A stretch of 64,000 nt of DNA, from NCBI GenBank assembly GCA_037127315.1, contig JBBBDQ010000442.1, positions 1,697,001-1,761,000 on the forward strand, given 5' to 3'. A program made the position numbers and the translations under genes. The notes below the pieces were generated by a model. That model worked only from the letters and a program-made list of their open reading frames with translations. It ran no database searches and was not told the DNA's origin. Below, piece by piece: positions 25,491 to 35,059 of the stretch. The DNA comes from Ascarosepion bandense (Eukaryota > Mollusca > Cephalopoda > Sepiida > Sepiidae). How positions within the stretch are numbered: the first letter of the stretch is position 1; every line of letters starts with the position of its first letter.

Positions 25491-25766
25491 AAAAAATTTT
25501 TTTCAGATATTCCAAGAAATTTTTATCTAAAACAAACAGACTTTCTCTACGGACGTGCCGCATGTTGTGAACAAACACACCACGTGATGTAAACAAAAAA
25601 AATATTCGAACGCTATCGTGAAATACGTTTCTAATTCAAATTTAAAAATCAGTTGTTTCTGATGAAGGACCGAGGGCGGTCTGAAATATAAAATATAATA
25701 AAAATAAACAAATACTGTTAAAAAAAAGTACATTTTTAAATTCAAAACTTTTTATTAATAATCTTT

Positions 25767-25772
<6 letters not shown>
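25491..25772 (+). mobile_element. Penelope-like element 3' UTR, copy 2
   Basis: It directly follows the endonuclease stop codon and matches the 23.69-23.88 kb block in order, ending TTTCCTATATATA. This links the 23.7-kb sequence to the same PLE family. Confidence 0.8.
25650..25712 (+). ncRNA. hammerhead-like motif in PLE 3' UTR, copy 2
   Basis: CTGATGA (25,659-25,665), hairpin GACCG-AGGG-CGGTC (25,668-25,681), GAAA (25,683-25,686), then ATAT-AAA-ATAT (25,686-25,696). Upstream CAGTTGTTT can pair with downstream AAACA..ACTG, but with an offset, so stem I is uncertain. Against copy 1, a C-to-T change in stem II (25,671 vs 23,786) keeps a G-U pair. Confidence 0.5.

Positions 25773-25806
<34 letters not shown>
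25772..25806. repeat. (TA)n microsatellite
   Basis: Pure TA run between the PLE 3' end and the foldback. Confidence 0.95.
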
Positions 25807-25810
<4 letters not shown>

Positions 25811-25973
25811 AATGGTTGTTACAATGGTTTATAAATTCATAGTATCACTACACAAATTTTTTTTGCGTTTCGAAGCTGCTATGTGCGCTTCTCATCGGGT
25901 GATAAGCTGAAAAAAATTGTGTGTAGTAATACTATGAATTTATTAACCATTGTAACAACTGTTACAATATAAC
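25806..25973. mobile_element. Foldback/MITE-like element (long inverted repeat) in (TA)n
   Basis: The two arms are near-perfect reverse complements. The left arm has TTGTAATGGTTGTTACAATG and TTCATAGTA..ACTACACAAATTTTT; the right has AAAAATTGTGTGTAGT, TACTATGAATTTATTAACC and TTGTAACAACTGTTACAA. Flanking TA on each side fits a Tc1/mariner-type TA target duplication, although the left flank is a (TA)n run. About 40 bp of loop (25,867-25,905) contains a hammerhead-like core on the minus strand. Confidence 0.75.
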
Positions 25974-26084
25974 GCTCTATGTTGTATCGAGCACTCTTTA
26001 TAAAAATAAATGCATGAACAGTAGGTAAAAAAACCTACGTGTTCTACAACTTTGTTAATATATATATATATATATATATGTCAT

Positions 26085-26592
26085 AGATCCCGACTTGGCA
26101 GCTCGGATACAGCCACTCTCTCACCGGCACAATGTGGCTTCCCTGTGTCTCTTCTACAAATACTTCCACGGCTTCTGCTCCAATGAACTTAGCTCACTGG
26201 TGCCCCCTATATATGAATTTACTCGAACCACAAGATTAGCAACTAGGTCAAACCCTTTTACTGTGAAACCAATAAATTGTAAACACAAATTCTACTCCAG
26301 TAGCTTCTTTTTTCGCACTTCCCGCCTGTGGAATTACCTTCCCTTTAATTGCTTTCCAGACAGCTACAATCTCCAGGAGTTTAAATGTAATTTGAATAGT
26401 CATCTCCTATCTCATTAACCTGCGTCCTCTCTCTCTCATGCTCCTTTCTCCGTCCACTCCACTTTCATCAGTATTCTCATCGTTCTCTTACGCACTACCT
26501 GACACCCCCTATAACCAGTCACTCTTTCTCATAATTCTCCTATGTAACCCCCTGCAAAATGGTGGCAATAAAATGTCTGGCTTGGAGCGATC

Positions 26593-26605
<13 letters not shown>
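26085..26605 (+). pseudogene. jockey-like LINE, ORF2 C-terminus plus 3' UTR (5'-truncated)
   Basis: The open frame to 26,418 reads D-P-D-L-A-A-R-I-Q-P-L-S-H-R, then V-A-S-L-C-L-F-Y-K-Y-F, L-V-P-P, T-R-x-T-R-L-A-T-R, S-R-L-W-N, and finally S-Y-N-L-Q-E-F-K before the stop. This is the thumb/C-terminal region of a non-LTR reverse transcriptase. The 3' UTR carries TATGTAACCCCCTGCAAAAT and ends GATTATAATATATA. It is truncated 5' at a (TA)n run, as expected for target-primed reverse transcription. It is the cleanest copy of the family that gave rise to the 95-bp satellite. Confidence 0.9.
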
Positions 26606-26640
<35 letters not shown>

Positions 26641-26709
26641 GTGGACATTGAGATCAAAACACAAAGGCAGTAGTTGTCTGGCTCTGTGCGTTCGGTTTTT
26701 GGTCGGTTA

Positions 26710-27064
26710 TCTAAACATATTTATAAATGGAACTTTGTCTCTGTGTGTGTGTATGTCTGTGTGTATGTTTGTGTCCGTTACCAATAGACTCCGAAACGGC
26801 TGAACCAATTTTCTTGAAAATTTACACAGTTGTAGTATAAGCGTCTGCGAGTGTTCTTAGCTAGGTTTTGTGTCGAGGTACCCCCGATAAATACCGAAAA
26901 TCGATAATCGAAAAAATCGGGTTATAGAAGGAGTGGTCCGATTATAATCAAATTTGATACACTCATAGACAAAGACATAACAAACGATATTCAGAAGTTT
27001 CAAGGTTGCAGTTCTTACAATAGTGCAAAAAATCGATAATATATATATATATATAAAAGGCAAG

Positions 27065-27124
<60 letters not shown>

Positions 27125-27481
27125 ATCTGCCTGTATGTCTGTATTGTTTCAGCCCTTTTATTTTAGTTTTTGCTTCAGGTTTGGCTCGAAGTAGGTATAA
27201 TTATAGTTCTTAGTCTCAGCCATGATACCATTTACTCAGAGAACTTATTTAGCCTTCAAAATTCAGTTTACAATGAAAAATACTTATTTGATATTGATAC
27301 GAGGAAATCAAAATTTGACTTACATTCATTCATTTTTCTTTCAGCTTACGGTTTCGCTTTAACTCTAAACAACTATTGATTTTAGTCTTTTGTGCCAACG
27401 TCCAAAGAGTCTGAGCTCCAGGACCATGGATTAGTTTTAAAGCCTTCATTACACCCGAGCAACGCCGGGCTATACTGCTAG
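26710..27481 (+). mobile_element. Non-autonomous Helitron (copy 1)
   Basis: It begins A|TCTAAACATATTTATAAAT and ends with the hairpin-type terminus CCCGAGCAACGCCGGG, then CTATACTGCTAG|T. That satisfies Helitron rules: 5' TC, 3' CTRR, insertion between A and T. The 5' part has the common segment CCAATAGACTCCGAAACGGC..TGAACC. Its sister at 43,650-44,566 aligns over the whole length. No Rep/helicase ORF is present. It contains a long (GT)n at 27,066-27,121. Confidence 0.88.
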
Positions 27482-27621
27482 TTTATGTGTGTTAATGTGC
27501 GTAGACTATTTTATGACTTCAGACATGAAGCAATGTCACATCAGGGTATTGACTTCAAAGTTCAATTTTATATTTACATATGATCTATCACTGATACTGA
27601 GCACTTTAACTCATAAATATC

Positions 27622-28330
27622 TTCTTCTTTTTCTATGTGCCTTATACTTTCAGGACGTAGTCGATCATGGCCTTCCACGTCTCCCTATCCCTGGTGGCTC
27701 TTAGCACGCTTTTTCCTGTTACACCACCCAAACCCTGCTCAGCCATCCACTAGCTCAAGCCCATAAATCTAGAATATAAATGTTTAGAAACTAGCATGGT
27801 AAAAAATGAGGGATCAGTTTATATATTGATTATAATATAGATTTGATCCCCCACTTTATAACTACATTATAATTTCTTTCAGTGCTGTTTATAAATCTTC
27901 TTCTTCTATGTGCCCTGTCCTTTCAGGACGTAGGCGATCATGGCTTTCCTCTTCTCCTTATCCCTGGTGGCTCTTAGCCCGCTTTCTCCTGTTACACCAC
28001 CCAAACCCCGCTCTGCCATCCACTAGCTCAAGCCCATAAATCTAGAATATAAATGTATAGAAACTAACGTGGTCACAAAATGAGGGATCAGTTTATATAT
28101 TGATTATAATATAGATTTGATCCCCCACTTTATATCTACATTATAATTTCCTCCAATGCTATTTATAAATCTTCTTCTTCTATGTGCCCTGTCCTTTCAG
28201 GACGTAGGCGATCATGGCTTTCCATGTCTCCCTATCCCTGGTGGCTCTTAGTATATTTTCTCCAGTTACATCACGCAACACCTGTTCCGTCATCCACTTG
28301 CTCAGGCTCTTCAAATATGTTCTCCACTGT
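27622..28330 (-). repeat. 272-bp tandem repeat of an RTE-like LINE 3' end plus a hairpin, 2.6 copies
   Basis: TTTCAGGACGTAG recurs at about 27,650, 27,922 and 28,196. Each unit holds the minus-strand LINE terminus (CTATGTGCCCTGTCC, then TGGTGGCTCTTAG) followed by a foldback GGGATCAGTTTATATATTG..TTTGATCCCCCAC, except the last unit, which stops at a (TA)n run. The reverse-transcriptase tail it derives from is longer at 45.14-45.57 kb. Confidence 0.8.
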
Positions 28331-28331
28331 C

Positions 28332-28334
<3 letters not shown>

Positions 28335-28362
<28 letters not shown>
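28335..28362. repeat. (TA)n microsatellite
   Basis: TA run separating LINE-derived sequence from ribozyme-element fragment D. Confidence 0.95.
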
Positions 28363-28363
<1 letters not shown>

Positions 28364-28367
<4 letters not shown>

Positions 28368-28391
28368 ATCCGCAGACAGATCTGTATCACT
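28364..28391 (-). mobile_element. Hammerhead-bearing element, fragment D
   Basis: Minus strand GTGATACAG followed by ATCTGTCTGCGGATGAC. This matches the 3' half of copy C (stem III, cleavage site and 3' strand of stem I), but the CTGATGA and GAAA boxes are lost, consistent with a deletion between two ACAG repeats. Confidence 0.65.
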
Positions 28392-28413
28392 ATATATATA
28401 TATATATATATAC

Positions 28414-28503
28414 TATAGTCATCCGCAGACAGATCTGTTTCGCTGTATCGCAGCTCATCAGTACGGTTAGACTCCGATCGCCTTTTAACCCAGGATTGAA
28501 ACC

Positions 28504-28505
<2 letters not shown>
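28414..28505 (-). mobile_element. Hammerhead-bearing SINE-like element, copy C
   Basis: On the minus strand it starts after (TA)n with CGGGTTTCAATCCTGGG (B-box-like), then TTAAAAGGCGATCGGAGTC, the hammerhead, and GGATGACTATAGTATATA. The order (TA)n - C - (TA)n - D - (TA)n resembles the tandem arrangement of metazoan retrozymes. Confidence 0.75.
28423..28466 (-). ncRNA. Type I hammerhead ribozyme, copy C (complete core, GUC site)
   Basis: Minus strand 5' to 3': stem I CCGTA (28,466-28,462), CTGATGA (28,461-28,455), stem II GCTGC/ACAGC with loop GAT (28,454-28,442; innermost pair is a C-A mismatch), GAAA (28,441-28,438), stem III ACA-GATC-TGT (28,438-28,429), cleavage C17 at 28,428 in a canonical GTC, then stem I TGCGG (28,427-28,423). 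Every invariant core position I know is present. Stem I of copy A is CCACA/TGTGG, so the A-U to G-C change here is compensated. Confidence 0.8.

Positions 28506-28564
<59 letters not shown>
28506..28564. repeat. (TA)n microsatellite
   Basis: TA run at the 5' side (minus orientation) of copy C, with a single interruption GTATAT. Confidence 0.95.
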
Positions 28565-28565
<1 letters not shown>

Positions 28566-28616
28566 GCTACTGTAACACCCCCGTAGATTAAATATAATCT
28601 TCATTTCATAATTCGG

Positions 28617-28921
28617 AGTCAGTTAAGTGCTGTACGTAATACGCGCTTGGGCGATCATGTCTCGAAAGAGACATGACTGACAGAGCAAAAGATTCTCCCG
28701 CAGTAGGTTTCCATTATTTTCTGCGGTAGACTGCTTACTAACCAAGGCTATAAAACCCAATCTGTCCTGTTATTTGATCCATAGCTGGAGGGAAGAGACG
28801 GATTAATACCTTTCCCAACGGTATTTGCACATAAGTAAATGCAAGGCATTCAACTGGAATTCGAAATCGGCTCCCCGATATCTCGTTCCGAGCCAATACC
28901 CACCTGCACCACAACGCACAT
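28617..28921 (-). mobile_element. tRNA-derived SINE, full length
   Basis: Read on the minus strand the head is TGCGTTGTGGTGCAGGTGGG, normally TGGTGCAGTGG (A box), then GAGCCGAGTTCGAATTCC in intact copies (B box). The body has GGTATTAATCCGTCTCTTCC and a strong hairpin CATGTCTC-TTTC-GAGACATG, ending GACTGACT. It is about 300 bp and transcribed by RNA polymerase III in active members. Confidence 0.85.
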
Positions 28922-29584
28922 CCGAATTCAGAGTAGGTTTACCAAATCGATATAAACAAGATGAAGGTGACAGGATACAACGGTCGAAACATTGTAATAA
29001 GAAAGATATAAATAGTGTAAATATTTTTTATTATTTTTATTTTTTATTTGTTTTTTGTTTTTTTGTTTTTTGTTTTTTTGCGAATAGGTTCTGAAAATAA
29101 TAAGGATCTTGAATGTCGAACATATTGGCCGCCACCAGCGGCTTTTAAGAGAGTTCTTTAAAAAAAAAAAAGGAAAGAAAAAAAAACGAGCTGGTTCTGC
29201 CTCGTTAATCGTTCGTCTATGTCATGCTGATCTACCTGTAAAAAAAAAAAATTCAGAAAGTTTGTTGCTTAAATAATTTCTTCACGTTCCCTCGCGCCAG
29301 TAAAAGAGTTCGGCATATGTTCATCGGAGTTCCACCCGAATTTGTTTTGCCTGCACAGATGGATTCCGATAGCAGACTCTGGTAATGCGAAAATGAACGT
29401 GTACATTTATGTGCAACGTTGCCTGATGACAGAGGCGAAAAAGCAAGACAACGCTTCAGATAGCATCGTTTTTCGCGCCTGGCGAAGATATTTTTATTTT
29501 AGACAATAAAAAAACCAGACCAGAACAAATAAAACTGAGCGTAGCTTAATACAATCGAAGTTCAGCTTCAAGGGTTCCAGATTA
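28922..29584. other. unassigned sequence, T-rich and A-rich runs
   Basis: Poly-T-rich 29,020-29,080 and A-rich 29,160-29,190. No gene recognised. A weak CTGATGA..CGAAAA pattern at 29,434 was considered and rejected as a ribozyme. Confidence 0.5.
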
Positions 29585-30356
29585 GGTTGACATATCCATA
29601 AAAATAAGAAAGAAAGATTGCGTTAACATATCCATAAAAATAAGAAAACAAACACTCTGTTGACATTTCAATAACAATAAGAACAAATATGGTGCTAACA
29701 TACCCATGAGTAAATGATAAAAGACAGTATTGATATAACCATAAGAATAAGAAAAAGATATCCACAATAATGAAAAAAAAGAATTGTGCAGATATATCAA
29801 TAAGAATACGATAAAAGATTGTATTGACATATCAGTAAGAATAAGAAGGAAGATTGTGTTTATGTATAAGAATACGATAAAAGATTTTGTTTACATATCT
29901 ATAAGTCAGTCAGTTAAGTGCCATACGTGATACACGCTTGGGCGATCATGTCTCGAAAGAGACATGATGACTGGGCAGAAGATTATCCCGCAGTAGTTTG
30001 CCATTACTTTCTGCGGTAGACTGGTTGCCGACCAAGGCTATAGAACCCAATCTGTCCTGCTATTTAACCCATAACTGGAAGGAAGAGACGGATTAATACC
30101 TTTCCCAAAGGTATTTGCGCGTAAGTGAATACAATGGATTCAACTGGAATTCGAACTCGGCTAGCTGGTTTCTAGTTCGGAGCCGATATCCACTGTACCA
30201 CAACGCACATATCTATAACAATACGATAAAAGATTGTACTTACATATCAGTAAGAATAAGAAAAATGAATGTGTCGACATAGCAAGAAGAATAAGACAAA
30301 GCTTTTTCTTTACATATCTATAAAAATAGGAAAAAAATTGTGTTGACCATGGCCTA
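29585..30356. repeat. degenerate ~36-bp minisatellite, split by a SINE
   Basis: Units of the type CATATCNATAAGAATAAGA, then AAAGATTGTGTTGA, recur about ten times from 29,585 to 29,903 and about four times from 30,208 to 30,356. A tRNA-SINE interrupts the array. Confidence 0.8.
29904..30209 (-). mobile_element. tRNA-derived SINE inserted in a minisatellite, with TSD
   Basis: Full-length minus-strand copy of the family described at 28.6 kb. CATATCTATA at 29,894-29,903 and 30,208-30,217 is a 10-bp target-site duplication. Confidence 0.88.
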
Positions 30357-30487
30357 CTAATATATACGGCCTAATATATCACATAAGAGATTACTATTTT
30401 AAGAGGCCATAGTTCTTGTTAGCAAAATTGTTTTCGGCTTGGTCCGATAAAACGTGAAAAAAATTTAAAGGCACATAACTCAAAAGG

Positions 30488-30788
30488 ATGTGCGTTGTGA
30501 TGAAGTGAATATGGACTCGAAACGAGAAATCGGAGAGCCGAGTTCGAATTCCAGTCAAATACGTTGCATTCACTTACGCGCAAATACTCTTGCGAAACGT
30601 ATTCCGTCTCTTCTCTTTGATATGGGTTAAATAACAGGACAGATTCGGTTCTATAGCTTTGGTTGGCAACCAGTCTACCACAGAGAACTGCAACCTACTG
30701 CAGGAAAATTTTCTGTCCAGTCAGTCATGTCTCTTTCGAGACATGATCGCCCAAGCGTGCATCACGTATGGCACTCCACTGACTGAAT
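30488..30788 (+). mobile_element. tRNA-derived SINE, full length
   Basis: It starts GATGTGCGTTGTGATGAAG and has an intact B box GAGTTCGAATTCC, the body hairpin CATGTCTCTTTCGAGACATG and the terminus GACTGACTGAATGA. Confidence 0.88.
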
Positions 30789-31280
30789 GAAGATAATAGT
30801 TGGAAACATAAGCAAAACTTCTACTGGGCAAAAGGTGGGGGATCAGTTTCTTCTTGTTATTAAGTAATAAACTGATCCCTAGCTAATTACTACATATTAA
30901 TACAATCCGTCTCTTCTCCCTTCAGCTATAGTTTAAAGAGCAGGATAGAAAATCTTCTGCCCAATCAGTTATGTCTCTTTCGAGACATGATCGCCCAAAG
31001 CGTGTATCACATATGCTACGTAACTGACTGAATGAAGATAATAGTTAGAAACATAAGTAAAGCTTCTACTGGGCAAAAAGTGGGAGATCAGTTTTCTATT
31101 GCTGTTAAGTAATAAACTGATCCCCCACTAATTACTACTTATTAATACAAACCGTCTCTTCTCCCTTCTGCTATAGTTTGAAGAGCAGGACAGGAAATCT
31201 TCTGCCCAGTCAGTCATGTCTCTTTCAAGACATGATCGCCCATGTGTGAATCACGTATGGCACTCAACTGAGTGACTGAA
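30781..31280 (+). repeat. ~240-bp tandem duplication: SINE 3' half plus foldback hairpin
   Basis: After the full SINE, the unit [AATGAAGATAATAGTTGGAA.., CTACTGGGCAAAAGG, hairpin GGGGGATCAGTTT/AAACTGATCCC, CCGTCTCTTCTCCC.., SINE tail] occurs twice, at 30,785-31,025 and 31,026-31,270. The SINE portions (30,905-31,027 and 31,147-31,279) lack the tRNA head. The same hairpin-SINE junction recurs in reverse at 56.57-56.69 kb. Confidence 0.75.
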
Positions 31281-32085
31281 CTCAAAAGTCGTTTATATTA
31301 ACTCTTGAAATAATGAATAATTAACCACTTTTATATATTTAAAAATTATTTCCTTCTTAAAAGGCGTGTTTTTATTAGTATGAAATGCTTTTTATCCCTT
31401 TTATTCATGTTAACTTGCTGAACAAGAGTAAAATTATGAGTAGCCTCCCCTGTTTTTTCAATGACCTATGCGATCTTTGTCTGCAAGCATATACACACAT
31501 GTATTTAATTTACGATCGCTACTTGTTGTGTCGAATACTTTTGTACACTTTGAAATAAGTTTTAAATATTGTAAAAGAAAAAGTTATAGTCTGTTTCAAA
31601 TGTTGTTTAAGTTTTGTTATATTTTGTTTAACGTAATGGTGAACACATTTGGCTGCAAAACTGGATATGAAATCTACTAACTTTTCGTTTCTCATATAGC
31701 AAACCGGATCTGTTTGAGCAATGAACAAAATTCGAAAATTGTACTGATTGGATTGCGACAAAAAGTTCAGTTTTATGTGTGGAAACTAAGCATCAGAAGC
31801 AGCTAAATGTACAATGCTCCCTAAGTCACGACCATGACATTCCAAAACAGCTTATCACCAGTGGCTTTTTTCTTTGTGTTTTTTTTTTCTTTTTTTTTTT
31901 TTTACCTGTTCGGCCGCCTTTTCACACAAGCTCCTATGGCTCGCTTGCACACGATGCCCCCCCTCGGAGGGTTAAAGTTTCCCGACAATGCTTATTCATT
32001 ATTCATCCTGGGAATTTCAGCTGTATCTTCCTGCTTCGGAGCGTGTAAAATGATTTTTTACTACAGGATGGCAATGGAAAATAAT
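31281..32085. other. unassigned AT-rich sequence, poly-T at 31,880
   Basis: The T-run at about 31,880-31,904 followed by a GC-richer 120-bp block could be the tail of a minus-strand retroposed sequence. No gene is supported. Confidence 0.4.
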
Positions 32086-32340
32086 TTGGTACTGTAGGAA
32101 TTCATTGGAAAATAATTTTTATTATGGGAATGCATTAGAAGTTATTTTACTATAGTAATGCATTGGAAAGTGATTTTTATTATAGGAATGCATTGGAAAA
32201 TGAATTTGTAAGAAAATAATTTTTACTGTAGAAATTCACTGGAAAATATTTTTTACTATAGGAATGCATGAAGAATTATTTTTACTATAAGAATGCATTG
32301 GAAAATATTTTTTACTATAGGAATGCATTGGAAAATGACT
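32086..32340. repeat. ~29-bp degenerate minisatellite, block 1
   Basis: The unit TTTTACTATAGGAATGCATTGGAAAATGA recurs about nine times with indels; key elements are ATGCATTGGAAAATGA and TTTACTATAGG. Confidence 0.85.
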
Positions 32341-32500
32341 TCATCACATACTGATGGGCAGAGCCCAACTTGGCATTTGCTATCTGTCTGTAAACTGCAA
32401 AAGAATCAAAGACAGATAACATTATAAGGAAAAGAGGAATAATTATTTATTGCAATATGATTACAATTTTGGTACAAGGTATTACACTTTTGGCACAAGG
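32340..32500. repeat. dispersed repeat, copy 1 (second copy at 36.1 kb)
   Basis: ACTGATGGGCAGAGCCCAAC, CAAAGACAGATAACATTA and TTATTTATTGCAATATGA align with 36,108-36,250. It separates the two blocks of the same minisatellite. Confidence 0.7.
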
Positions 32501-32504
32501 AATG

Positions 32505-32760
32505 CATTGGAAAATGATTTTTATTATAGAAACGCATTGGAATATTAATAATATATTTCAATATAAGAATTCATTGGAAAATGATTTTTATTGTATAAAT
32601 TCATTGGAAAATGGGTTTTATTATAGGAATGCATTAAAAATGATTTTTACTATAGAAATACATTGAAAAATGATTTTTAATATAGATAATATTAGAAAAT
32701 GATTTTTACTATTTTTTTAGAAGTTATTCTGCTATAGAAATGCATTGGAAAATGATATTT
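32505..32760. repeat. ~29-bp degenerate minisatellite, block 2
   Basis: Same unit as block 1 (ATGCATTGGAAAATGATTTT..TATAG), so the two blocks were one array before the interruption. Confidence 0.8.
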
Positions 32761-33795
32761 TGTTTTAATCATTTCACTCCAAGCAAGGCGTTAACGCCAC
32801 TGATGGGCAGGGGGTTACATAAGAGAGTTGAAGTATTAGGCAAGAGAAGAGTGAAAACAAAGACGAACCAGCTACAGGTGGTGAAAGAGAAAGGGCAAGA
32901 AAAGGATGTGAATACAGGAGTGAAGACAGTTTCGAAGGTAGAGAGAGAGGAAAAGAACAAGATACACGGGGTGATGTAGAAAGGACTGGAGTTAAGTGGA
33001 TAAGAGATGGAAATTGACTTTGCATTTAAATTCCTGGAGGTTATAGCCGGCAGGAAAGCAAGTATATATATAGGGGGAAGAGTGAGAAAAGAAGCTGCAG
33101 GAATAGAATTGTCGCCTGCATTTGGTTGATGTAACTGTAAAAGCCTGAGACCTTGTTGCCAGTCTGGTTGCCCGAGTAAATTCTTGTGGAGGGGGCACCA
33201 GTGACCCATGTTCGTCAGAGCAGAAGCAATAAAAATATTTATAGAATATACAGAGGGAAGCCACATCCAGACGATGAGAAAGTGGCTGAAGTCGAGCTGC
33301 CAGGTCGGGACCACTCACATTACAGATTTTCCTCTGGAGCCTGTCGAGAACACTGAGATGAACAGAAGGGGCGCCTAACGAGATATGACAACAGTATTCT
33401 ATACACAGTCGGATGGTTGATTTGTATATGTGCAAGATGGATTCAAGTGGAAAAACTTCCTCGCCCTACACAATGACCCAACCTTCCTAGCAGTGGATTT
33501 AGCTATTGATTCAATGTAATGATTCCACTTGAGGTCGGAAGATAGGGTAAGGCCGAGGAGGCACACTGTATTGCTTTCAGAGAGACTTGCTTGGACCATG
33601 CTTATGAATGACAGGAGTGGTTACCTGTAATGGTTGACAGATAGGAGTTTCATTTTAGAAGCGTTGAAATTTACAAGCCACTTCTTACCCCAGTCTACTA
33701 CTGAGTGGAGGTCCTTCTTAATATCAACAGCGAGGTTATGTTTGTCTGTCTCGCTAGATTTCTTACTGATGCTGGAGTAAATGAAAATGATTTTT
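32757..33795 (-). pseudogene. jockey-like LINE ORF2 C-terminal third, frameshifted
   Basis: Across shifted minus-strand frames it reads S-E-T-D-K-H-N-L-A-V-D-I-K-K-D-L, V-D-W-G-K-K-W-L-V-N-F-N-A-S-K, then L-L-G-L-T-L-S-S-D-L-K-W-N, I-E-Y-C-C-H-I, G-A-P, P-L-S-H-R, and the family terminus G-Y-N-L-Q-E-F-K. This is the region after the reverse-transcriptase catalytic core through the stop, with the 3' UTR (CACTCCAAGCAAGGCG) at the low-coordinate end. It is the longest LINE piece in the window and is cut at its 5' side by a foldback insertion. Confidence 0.88.
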
Positions 33796-34620
33796 TGGAA
33801 TATAATCGAAATGCAACGGACCTGAAGCAGACTACCACCACGTTTAATTTCGTTGTTTTTTTTTTTTTTTACTTTTTTCGGCGCAGTCCTATCGATTGAT
33901 AATTTTGAAAAATTACAATATTTAAACAAATTTGTGTGGGTGGGGAGGTCAGTTTCTTATACAGCGTTAAAGTTAATCGATCTTCCATTTTCAATCCAGA
34001 ATTTTTTCAATTGGAGTCGCTTTGTTTATGGTAATTACTTTGTTTTTCTTTTTCTTTTTTTTTTTTACTTATTTCAGCGCAGTTCTCTTGATTGTTGCTT
34101 AAACTTTCCGATTATGAAAAAAATTTGAAAAAATTACAATATTTAAACAAATTTGTGGAGTCGGTTCAGTTTCTCATACAACGTTAAACTAAATCTATCC
34201 TGCATTTTCAATCCACTATAAGGTTGTCTGAGAAACTGGTCCCCACCCCTAAAATTGTTTAAATATTAAAATTTTTGGCAAAATTTTTTTTGTCATTCGT
34301 AAAGTTTAAGGTGTAAAAGACAATATTACACTGAAAAAAGTCCAAAAAATTTGCTAATGAACAAATATACAGGTGGCAGTAATGTCGTACCGGCGACTGG
34401 TTTCAAAATGGAGGCTCGATTTACTATAACGTTGTATGAGAAACTGATTTCCCCCCAGAAAATGTTTAAATATTGAAATTTTTCAAAATTCTTTTGTCAA
34501 TCCTAAAGCTAAGGGGGGTAATCGATAGAACTGCACTGAAAAAAGTAAAAAAAAAAAATGAAAAACAACGAAATTAAACGTGGTGGTAGTCTGCTTCAGG
34601 TCCGCTCGAAATGCTTTTGC
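33796..34620. mobile_element. Foldback element interrupting the LINE
   Basis: GACCTGAAGCAGACTACCAC and CACGTTTAATTTCGTTG at about 33,820-33,857 recur as the reverse complement at 34,572-34,610. Inner segments around GAAACTGAT/ATCAGTTTC and CATACAACGTTAAA also recur in both orientations. About 820 bp, no ORF. Confidence 0.6.
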
Positions 34621-34639
34621 AACTACTGATCACCCCAAA

Positions 34640-34987
34640 ATTATACAATACGAATTATGAGCTTTTTCTCATTATAAAAACGCGTAAAACCGACATATAA
34701 AATCCTTGCCTTTTGAGAATCTATTTTGTTTTTCTAGCATCGTAGCCCGGCGTTGCCCGTGCAATTCAGAACATTTTAGCAGTAGGAGAAGATGCCAACG
34801 AGAGGAGTAGATGGAAATCATTTACTGAATGCAATGTTTACAATACTCACACAAATATCAAATCTCGTGATACAATAATGCTTATAATATTAAATGGATA
34901 AAATCCCTTAAAAACTCGGTTATATAAAAAATAATTATATAAAAAATTGTTGTTTTAAAATTGTTAAAAAATTCCATTAAAAAATCT

Positions 34988-35059
<72 letters not shown>

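Noticed and set aside
29425..29475. Possible fourth hammerhead (CTGATGA..CGAAAA)
   Set aside because: GTTG/CAAC arms exist around it, but stem II is almost absent and no U-H cleavage position can be placed.
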